This document shows, in pieces, positions 39,690 through 45,796 of a stretch of DNA of 45,796 bases. The number at the start of each line of letters is the position of its first letter. The first letter of the stretch is position 1. The stretch is from Caballeronia telluris (GTDB lineage: Bacteria > Pseudomonadota > Gammaproteobacteria > Burkholderiales > Burkholderiaceae). The position numbers were made by a program, and so were the translations under genes. The stretch spans positions 1-45,796 of the forward strand of contig NZ_FCNZ02000034.1 in the NCBI RefSeq assembly GCF_001544495.1, read 5' to 3'. The notes beneath the pieces were generated by a model. It did not search any database, was not told the DNA's origin, and was given only the letters and a program-made list of their open reading frames with translations.

Positions 39690-42611
39690 ATGGAACACGG
39701 CGCTCGCACGCAAGACGAGAAGCTCGAAGTCAAGACCACTACGTGCTACATGTGCGCATGCCGCTGCGGCATCCGCGTGCATCTGCGCGACGGCGAAGTG
39801 CGCTACATCGACGGCAACCCGAATCATCCGCTCAACCAGGGCGTGATCTGCGCGAAAGGCGCATCGGGCATCATGAAGCAGTATTCCCCCGCGCGACTCA
39901 CGCAACCGCTGATGCGCAAGCAGAACGCAGAGCGCGGCAGCGCGCAGTTCGAACCGGTGTCGTGGGACGTCGCGTTCGCCACGCTCGAAAAGCGCCTCTC
40001 TCACCTGCGCGCCACCGATCCGAAAAAGTTCGCGCTCTTCACCGGCCGCGACCAGATGCAGGCGCTGACCGGTCTCTTCGCCAAGCAGTTCGGCACGCCC
40101 AACTACGCGGCGCACGGCGGCTTCTGCTCGGCGAACATGGCGGCCGGCATGATCTATACGATCGGCGGCTCGTTCTGGGAATTCGGCGGACCCGATCTCG
40201 ACAGCGCCAAACTCTTCCTGATGATCGGCACGGCCGAGGACCATCACTCGAATCCGCTCAAGATCGCTCTCTCGAAGTTCAAGCGCGCGGGCGGACGCTT
40301 CATCGCGATCAATCCGATCCGCACGGGCTACGCCGCGATCGCCGACGAATGGGTGCCGATCCGCCCGGGCACCGATGGCGCGCTCTTCATGGCGCTGATC
40401 CACGAACTGATCGCCGCCGATGCTTACGACCACGAGTTCGTCGCGCGCTTCACGAACGCGGCCGAGCTGCTGGATGTGAACGAAACGAGCGACAGCTTCG
40501 GTCTGTTCGTCAAGGATCCGCACATCGACGAAGGCAATCCGCTCTTCCCGCAAAATCACCTGTGGTGGGATCGCGCGAGCAATCGTGCCGTGCCGCACCA
40601 CGCGCCGGACGCGCAGCCCGCGCTCGATGGCCGCTATACGCTCGACGACGGCACGCCGGTGCGTCCGTCGTTCGCGTTGCTCAAGGAGCGCGTCGCGGAC
40701 TGCACGCCGGAGTGGGCCGAGACAATCACCGGCATCCCCGCCGCGACGATCCGGCGCATCGCCGCCGAGATGGTGCAGGTGAGCCGCGACCACAAGATCA
40801 CGCTGCCGATCCCCTGGACCGACGCATGGGGCAAGACCCACGAGACCGTGACGGGCAACCCGGTCGCCTTTCACGCGATGCGCGGGCTCGCGGCGCACTC
40901 GAACGGCTTCCAGTCGATCCGCGCGCTGGCCGTGCTGATGTCCTTGCTCGGCACCATCGACCGGCCGGGCGGCTTTCGCCACAAGGCGCCGTTTCCGCGC
41001 GCGGTGCCGCCGTCGGCGAAACCGCCAAATCATCCCGATCAGGTCAAGCCCAATACGCCGCTCGCCAACGGTCCGCTCGGCTGGCCCGCCGCGCCCGAGG
41101 ATCTCTTCATCGACGACGCCGGCGGCCCGGTGCGCATCGACAAGGCGTTCTCGTGGGAGTATCCGCTCGCGGTCCACGGCGTGATGCACAGCGTCATCAC
41201 GAACGCTTGGCGCGGCGATCCGTACCCCATCGACACGCTCATGATCTTCATGGCGAACATGGCGTGGAATTCGTCGATGAACACGATGGAAGTGCGCCGC
41301 ATGCTCGCCGACAAGCACGAGAACGGCGAGTACAAGATTCCGTTCATCGTCGTGTGCGATGCGTTCCAGTCGGAGATGACGGCCTTCGCCGATCTGATCC
41401 TGCCGGACACGACGTATCTGGAACGGCACGACGCGATGTCGATGCTCGATCGCCCGATCTCCGAGTTCGACGGTCCCGTCGATTCGGTGCGCGTGCCCGT
41501 CGTGCCGCCGACGGGCGAATGCAAGCCGTTCCAGGAAGTGATCGTCGAACTCGCGGGCCGCCTGAAGCTGCCCGCGTTCATGACGCCGGAAGGCAAGCGC
41601 AAGTATCGCGACTATCCGGACTTCATTGTCAATCACCAGACGGCACCGGGCTCGGGCGTCGGCTTTCTGATCGGCTGGCGCGGCAAGGACGGGCAGGATG
41701 CGCTCGTCGGCGAGCCGAATCCGCGTCAGTGGGAGGAATACGCGAAGCACGACTGCGTCTTCCATTACAGGATGCCCGAGACGTTGCAATACATGCGCAA
41801 TTGCAACGGACCCTACCTGCAATGGGCCGTCGAGAAGGGTTTTCGCAAGTTCAAAGAGCCGATCCTGATACAGCTCTATTCCGACGTGATGCAGAAATTC
41901 CGCCTCGCCGCGCAAGGGCGCACGAAGGGGCGGCAGCCGCCGGATCATTTGCGCGCGCGCGTCGAGCAGTATTTCGATCCGCTGCCGTTCTGGTACGCGC
42001 CGCTCGAACGCGACTCCACCGATCTCGCGCGCTTTCCGCTCGCCGCGGTCACGCAGCGGCCGATGGCGATGTATCACTCGTGGGATTCGCAGAACGCGTG
42101 GCTGCGGCAGATTCACGGCGAGAACATGCTGTACATGAACCCGAAGATGGCGCGCGAGAACGGCATCGAGGATGGCGGCTGGATTTACGTCGAATCGCAA
42201 TGGGGCAAGGTCCGCTGCATGGCGCGCTACAGCGAAACGGTCGAGCCCGGCACCGTGTGGACCTGGAACGCGATCGGCAAGGCGGCGGGCGCGTGGAACC
42301 TTGGCGCCGATGCCAACGAATCGCAGCGCGGCTTCCTGCTCAACCATCTCATCACGGACGAATTGCCCGGCGCCACGCCGAACGACGCGCGCTACTCGAA
42401 CTCCGATCCGATCACGGGACAGGCCGCGTGGTACGACGTGCGCGTGCGCGTCTATCCCGCCGAGGCCGACGCCGATCACACGCTGCCGCAGTTCGCGCCG
42501 ATGCACGGCGTGCCCGGCATGACAGGCGTGATCCAGCGCGTGGTGCAGACCTACTTCGCGGGACGCGGCGAATTTGCGGCGCGTCTTCGCAACACCGTCA
42601 AGCGCAACTGA
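39690..42611 (+). CDS. molybdopterin oxidoreductase catalytic subunit (SoeA-type)
   Basis: A 973-residue enzyme of the DMSO reductase family. The N-terminal 4Fe-4S site has C19, C22, C26 and C54 (CYMCACRCG ... GVICAKG). The molybdenum-ligand position is a cysteine (C146, HGGFCSANM). Later segments NMAWNSSMNTMEVRRML and LPDTTYLERHDAMSM are typical of the catalytic core, and LYMNPKMARENGIEDGG is in the C-terminal cofactor-binding domain. No Tat signal is present, so it acts in the cytoplasm. With the two following genes it forms a three-subunit complex resembling SoeABC sulfite dehydrogenase, which passes electrons to the quinone pool. CAGGAGGCAG precedes the ATG. Formate-type activity cannot be excluded. 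Confidence 0.88.
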   Translation: MEHGARTQDEKLEVKTTTCYMCACRCGIRVHLRDGEVRYIDGNPNHPLNQGVICAKGASGIMKQYSPARLTQPLMRKQNAERGSAQFEPVSWDVAFATLEKRLSHLRATDPKKFALFTGRDQMQALTGLFAKQFGTPNYAAHGGFCSANMAAGMIYTIGGSFWEFGGPDLDSAKLFLMIGTAEDHHSNPLKIALSKFKRAGGRFIAINPIRTGYAAIADEWVPIRPGTDGALFMALIHELIAADAYDHEFVARFTNAAELLDVNETSDSFGLFVKDPHIDEGNPLFPQNHLWWDRASNRAVPHHAPDAQPALDGRYTLDDGTPVRPSFALLKERVADCTPEWAETITGIPAATIRRIAAEMVQVSRDHKITLPIPWTDAWGKTHETVTGNPVAFHAMRGLAAHSNGFQSIRALAVLMSLLGTIDRPGGFRHKAPFPRAVPPSAKPPNHPDQVKPNTPLANGPLGWPAAPEDLFIDDAGGPVRIDKAFSWEYPLAVHGVMHSVITNAWRGDPYPIDTLMIFMANMAWNSSMNTMEVRRMLADKHENGEYKIPFIVVCDAFQSEMTAFADLILPDTTYLERHDAMSMLDRPISEFDGPVDSVRVPVVPPTGECKPFQEVIVELAGRLKLPAFMTPEGKRKYRDYPDFIVNHQTAPGSGVGFLIGWRGKDGQDALVGEPNPRQWEEYAKHDCVFHYRMPETLQYMRNCNGPYLQWAVEKGFRKFKEPILIQLYSDVMQKFRLAAQGRTKGRQPPDHLRARVEQYFDPLPFWYAPLERDSTDLARFPLAAVTQRPMAMYHSWDSQNAWLRQIHGENMLYMNPKMARENGIEDGGWIYVESQWGKVRCMARYSETVEPGTVWTWNAIGKAAGAWNLGADANESQRGFLLNHLITDELPGATPNDARYSNSDPITGQAAWYDVRVRVYPAEADADHTLPQFAPMHGVPGMTGVIQRVVQTYFAGRGEFAARLRNTVKRN

Positions 42612-42624
42612 CGAGGAGACCGAC

Positions 42625-43359
42625 ATGACCCAGATGGCGCTCGTAATCGACTTGAACGTCTGCGTGGGATGCCACGCATGCGTGACGAGCTGCAAGGAGT
42701 GGAACACGTCGGGCGAGGCTGGCAGTCTCGCCGATTCGCGTCCGTACGACGCCGATCCTTCCGGCACGTTCTTCAATCGCGTGCAGACCTACGAAGCCGG
42801 CGAGTTCCCGCTCGCCGACACGATCCATTTTCCGAAGTCGTGTCTGCACTGCGAGGACCCGCCATGCGTGCCGGTCTGTCCGACCGGCGCGAGCTACAAG
42901 CGCAAGGAGGACGGCCTCGTGTTGGTCGATTTCGACAAGTGCATCGGCTGCAAGTACTGCGCGTGGGCGTGCCCCTACGGCGCGCGGGAACTCGACGAAG
43001 AGCGCAAGGAGATGACCAAGTGCACGCTGTGCGCGGATCGCATTTATAACGAGGCGCTTCCCGAGCGCGATCGCAAGCCCGCGTGCGTGCTGGCGTGCCC
43101 GACGTCGGCGCGGCTCTTCGGCGACATCCACGATCCCGAGTCGGTCGTATCGAAAGCGATTCGCGAGCGCGGCGGCTATCAGCTGATGCCCGAATGGGAG
43201 ACGAAGCCCGCCAACCACTACCTGCCGCGCCAGCCGGTGAATTCGTGCGGCAGCGGCGGCTCGTGTTCGTGCCAGCCGGAGAACGCCGAATCCATGCCGC
43301 TCGACATGCAGATGGAGCGCGGCGAAATCAACCTGGCGTCGATGGCCGTGCGCGTCTGA
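42625..43359 (+). CDS. 4Fe-4S electron-transfer subunit (SoeB/DmsB-type)
   Basis: A 244-residue ferredoxin-like protein with four cysteine clusters: C13/C16/C19/C23 (CVGCHACVTSC), CLHCEDPPCVPVCPTGA, CIGCKYCAWACPYGA, and CTLC...CVLACPTSA, enough for four 4Fe-4S centres. It should relay electrons between the molybdenum subunit and the membrane anchor. An extra Cys-rich tail NSCGSGGSCSC (C208, C214, C216) is unusual. It starts 13 bases after the catalytic subunit with GAGGAGACC upstream. The anchor follows after 21 bases. Confidence 0.92.
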   Translation: MTQMALVIDLNVCVGCHACVTSCKEWNTSGEAGSLADSRPYDADPSGTFFNRVQTYEAGEFPLADTIHFPKSCLHCEDPPCVPVCPTGASYKRKEDGLVLVDFDKCIGCKYCAWACPYGARELDEERKEMTKCTLCADRIYNEALPERDRKPACVLACPTSARLFGDIHDPESVVSKAIRERGGYQLMPEWETKPANHYLPRQPVNSCGSGGSCSCQPENAESMPLDMQMERGEINLASMAVRV

Positions 43360-43380
43360 TCATTCTTTTCGGAGCAACAC

Positions 43381-44340
43381 ATGAAACCCGCATTTTCCGT
43401 CGTGTTCCTCACGACATTGAGCGGTGCCGCGCAAGGCTTGCTCATCGCGCTCGTCGGCGTGGAGGCCGCGCTTCGGCTGGGTCTGTTGTCCGCGAGTGCA
43501 GCGCCGTCGCAGATGTTCTTTATCGTCGGCGCGGCGATTGCGGTCGTGCTCGGCGGGCTTGGGCTTCTCGCGTCGTTCTTCCATCTCGGGCATCCCGAGC
43601 GCGCCTGGCGCGCGATCGCCATGTGGCGCACGTCGTGGCTCTCACGCGAGTGCCTCTGCCTGCCCGCGTTCCTCGCGTGCGCAGCGGCGTATGGCGTCGC
43701 GCACGGATTCGGCTCGCCGTGGTCACTCGCGATCGGCGTGCTCGGCGTGATCGCTTGCGGCGCGCTCTTCGTTTGCACCGCGATGATTTACGCGTGCCTG
43801 CGCTTCCTGCAAGAATGGGCGACGCCGCTCACGATGGTCAACTTCGTGCTACTCGGCTGCGCGTCGGGCTTCACGCTCGCGACCGCATGCGCCGCGTGGC
43901 TCGCGCCGACGCTCACCGCCGCGCTCGCCGCCTGCGCCTGCACGCTTACGCTTGCGGGCTGCGCGAGCCGCGTCGCGTCATTGAGGCGCAACGCGCGCCT
44001 GCGTCCGAAGTCGACGGTGCAAAGTGCAACCGGCATCAAGGGGCCGAACGTCGTGCAGAAATCGCGTGGGTTCACCGCCGGCGCGTTCAATCTGCGCGAG
44101 TTCTTTCATGGACAGACGCCCGGCGCGCTGCAGCGGATCAAGTGGACGTTTCTCGTCGGTGCGTTCGCTTTGCCGATCGTGCTGATGGTGCTGGGGGCGG
44201 GTGCGTCGTCGGTCGGGGTGTCCATCGCGCTGTTGTGCGCGGCCTGTGTGACGCAGTATTCGGGGCTCGTCGCGGAGCGGTGGTTCTTCTTCGCCGAAGC
44301 GCGGCATCCGCAGAATATTTATTACGCGCGGGCTTCGTGA
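43381..44340 (+). CDS. DmsC-type membrane anchor subunit (SoeC)
   Basis: A 319-residue inner-membrane protein with about eight transmembrane helices. The N-terminal PAFSVVFLTTLSGAAQGLLIAL and LGLLASFFHLGHPERAWRAIAMWRTSWLSRECLCL segments are characteristic of DmsC family anchors; the FHLGHP motif lies near the quinone site. The C-terminal AERWFFFAEARHPQNIYY is also typical. It would anchor the complex and hand electrons to quinone. CGGAGCAAC precedes the ATG. It converges with phnW, whose end is 52 bases away. Confidence 0.9.
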   Translation: MKPAFSVVFLTTLSGAAQGLLIALVGVEAALRLGLLSASAAPSQMFFIVGAAIAVVLGGLGLLASFFHLGHPERAWRAIAMWRTSWLSRECLCLPAFLACAAAYGVAHGFGSPWSLAIGVLGVIACGALFVCTAMIYACLRFLQEWATPLTMVNFVLLGCASGFTLATACAAWLAPTLTAALAACACTLTLAGCASRVASLRRNARLRPKSTVQSATGIKGPNVVQKSRGFTAGAFNLREFFHGQTPGALQRIKWTFLVGAFALPIVLMVLGAGASSVGVSIALLCAACVTQYSGLVAERWFFFAEARHPQNIYYARAS

Positions 44341-44392
44341 TGGCACAGCAGTCAGCCACCCCTCCGCGCTCCCGTCCGACAACGCTCAGCCG

Positions 44393-45550
44393 TCAAGCCG
44401 CCTGCGCTCCCGCGCCGCCCACGCCCATCGACTGCAGCATCTCGCGCACGGCGTCGAGCGCGGCGCGCATCTCCCGCTCCCCAATCCTGCCGATACAGCC
44501 GATGCGAAACGAATCCGCGACCGTCAGCTTGCCGGGATAAATCACGAAGCCGCGTTCCTTCAAGCCGTCGTAGAAGCGCTGAAAATCGAAACGCGCATCG
44601 TCGAGCATGTGGAACGTCACGATGATCGGCGCCTGCCAATCCGCCGCCAGAAGCGGCCTGAAGCCGAGCGCCGTCATCCCTTCGATCAGCACGCGGCAAT
44701 TGTTGCGATAACGCTCGCCGCGCCCCGCCACACCGCCTTCGTCCTCGAATTCACGCAGCGCCTGATGCAGCGCGACGATGACATGCGTCGGCGGCGTAAA
44801 GCGGTACTGGCCGGTCTTTTCGAAATTCGACCATTGGTCGTGCAGGTCGAGCACGAGGGTCGTCGCATTGCCTTGCGACGCTTCGAGCGCCGCGCGCCGG
44901 CAGATCACGAACCCGAGGCCCGGCACGCCCTCGATGCACTTGTTCGACGAAGCCGTGATCGCTTCGGCGCCCACCGCGCGCGCATCGAGCGGCACGGCGC
45001 CGAACGCGCTCATCGAATCGATCAGAAAGCCCTTCCCATAACGCGCCGCGAGCGCGCCGATGTCCGCGACCGGATTGAGAATGCCCGACGTGGTCTCGCA
45101 ATGCACCGCGAACACGTGCGTGATCGACGGCGTGCGCTTCAGGATCGACTCGACCTTCTTCAGATCGGGCGGCGCGTCTTCGGCCGTCTGATGAACGACG
45201 GCCTTGCGTCTGGCGATATCCAAAATGCGCTTGGCGCGCAGCCCATACGCGCCGTTGATCAACACGAGCACCTTGCCGTCGCGCGGCACGAGGCTCGTCA
45301 GCATCGCCTCGATCGCAAAGGTGCCGGAGCCCTGCACGGGCACGGTCACGTATTCGTCGCCGCCATTGGCGATGTCGCGCAACTGCGCAAGCACGGACTG
45401 GTTGATCGCGACGAAGTTCGCGTCGCGCGAACCCCAGTCGTGCAGCATCGCGGCCTTCACGGTGCGCGACGTGGTCAGCGGACCCGGCGTCAGGAGAAAC
45501 GGATCGCCGGTTTCGGAGGCAAAAGGCGTGACTGGCTTGGAATGGGACAT
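44393..45550 (-). CDS. phnW: 2-aminoethylphosphonate-pyruvate aminotransferase (PhnW-like)
   Basis: A 385-residue class V aminotransferase. The N-terminal LLTPGPLTTSRTVKAAMLHDWGSRDANF is the PhnW hallmark. PLP contacts are D178 (FLIDSMSAFGA) and the Schiff-base lysine K204 (SSNKCIEGVPG). PhnW transfers the amino group of 2-aminoethylphosphonate to pyruvate, giving phosphonoacetaldehyde and alanine; the product should be used by PhnX or PhnY-PhnA, neither seen in this window. The start at 45550 is chosen as the first ATG near the conserved core; in-frame ATGs at 45598 and 45646 are possible and none has a good ribosome site. It faces a divergent gene beginning past the right edge. Confidence 0.88.
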   Translation of the reverse strand: MSHSKPVTPFASETGDPFLLTPGPLTTSRTVKAAMLHDWGSRDANFVAINQSVLAQLRDIANGGDEYVTVPVQGSGTFAIEAMLTSLVPRDGKVLVLINGAYGLRAKRILDIARRKAVVHQTAEDAPPDLKKVESILKRTPSITHVFAVHCETTSGILNPVADIGALAARYGKGFLIDSMSAFGAVPLDARAVGAEAITASSNKCIEGVPGLGFVICRRAALEASQGNATTLVLDLHDQWSNFEKTGQYRFTPPTHVIVALHQALREFEDEGGVAGRGERYRNNCRVLIEGMTALGFRPLLAADWQAPIIVTFHMLDDARFDFQRFYDGLKERGFVIYPGKLTVADSFRIGCIGRIGEREMRAALDAVREMLQSMGVGGAGAQAA

Positions 45551-45700
45551 GGTTTCGTCAGAAGTCGTGGCGAGATCGGTCGTCAGGGTATACGACATCG
45601 GCCCGGTTGCGCTGGTTTCGCGGCCCCGACGCGTCGCGGGCGGCACAGGCGCGTGTCGCTATTTTAGATACAAATCATCCCGAATAATAGATTTTATCGG

Positions 45701-45730
45701 TTGACGATCGCCGGGTCGATGATCTACATT
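45701..45730 (+). promoter_or_regulatory. sigma-70-like promoter for a gene beyond the right edge
   Basis: TTGACG (45701-45706) and TACATT (45725-45730) are separated by 18 bases. A ribosome site GGAG lies at 45782-45785, so the gene's start codon is expected just past 45796. Confidence 0.5.
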
Positions 45731-45750
45731 TGATCCAACACGCTGTTTTC

Positions 45751-45765
45751 GGAACCATATGTTCC
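45751..45765. promoter_or_regulatory. candidate palindromic operator GGAAC-N5-GTTCC
   Basis: GGAACCATATGTTCC is a palindrome with perfect 5-bp arms, placed 20 bases after the predicted -10 box, where a bound protein would block transcription. The pattern resembles sites for IclR-type repressors, but the regulator is not in the window. Confidence 0.45.
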
Positions 45766-45796
45766 GTTTTATTCAAACACCGGAGACGTCACACCA

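Noticed and set aside
39417..42776. Long minus-strand open frame opposite the molybdoenzyme genes
   Set aside because: The plus strand has clear cofactor motifs; the antisense product is Arg/His-rich with no domain and crosses several genes.
1..45796. CRISPR array, tRNA, rRNA, insertion sequence or prophage
   Set aside because: No regularly spaced repeats, cloverleaf sequence, transposase or phage structural gene was found on reading either strand; a tool-based scan could still find a weak tRNA-like or small RNA.

Overview
The window is GC-rich, densely coded DNA of a free-living Burkholderiales bacterium, most likely the Paraburkholderia/Caballeronia/Burkholderia group. Supporting signs are a Burkholderia-type general porin, a MalT-like LuxR regulator, the yjcH-actP acetate uptake pair, many small exported proteins, and a GGTCACTTTC...GAAAGTGACC intergenic hairpin. 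It looks chromosomal: I see no phage or plasmid genes, no insertion sequence, no CRISPR array and no RNA gene.

Left part (1-7201): the tail of a DUF2950 protein, a periplasmic protein built of a duplicated beta-rich module, an acyl-CoA ligase, a BON-domain protein, a porin, and a 897-residue MalT-like LuxR regulator. Next (7388-13352) comes a Usp-hemerythrin fusion that has lost key ligands. It is followed by a co-directional catabolic cluster: quinone oxidoreductase, TauD/TfdA dioxygenase, BKACE/DUF849 cleavage enzyme, MFS transporter and RBBP9-like hydrolase. I infer import of a small organic acid, oxygenation, and cleavage of a beta-keto acid; the substrate is unknown.

Middle (13438-26436): a translationally coupled operon of two paralogous LssY_C lipoproteins and a cell-envelope alpha/beta hydrolase; a methyltransferase; actP-yjcH; a DUF4142 protein; a membrane-anchored protein with a DarT-like ADP-ribosyltransferase domain and no DarG antitoxin beside it (the most unusual gene here); a DJ-1/PfpI protein; a GT9 glycosyltransferase; and a Nudix hydrolase.

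Right-middle (26447-33306): a complete sugar uptake operon on the minus strand (periplasmic binding protein, double ATPase, two permeases, ketose 3-epimerase). It is divergent from a LacI-family repressor, and the shared promoter region carries two near-identical 18-bp operators 32 bp apart. Downstream of the repressor is a decayed block: a frameshifted metalloprotease remnant with a broken zinc motif, plus non-coding sequence.

Right part (34975-45796): a short-chain dehydrogenase, a SYLF lipoprotein, a 907-residue GH63-like glucosidase, a three-subunit cytoplasm-facing molybdenum oxidoreductase (SoeABC-type), and a convergent phnW-like aminotransferase. The right edge holds the promoter and a candidate operator of a gene that starts just outside the window.
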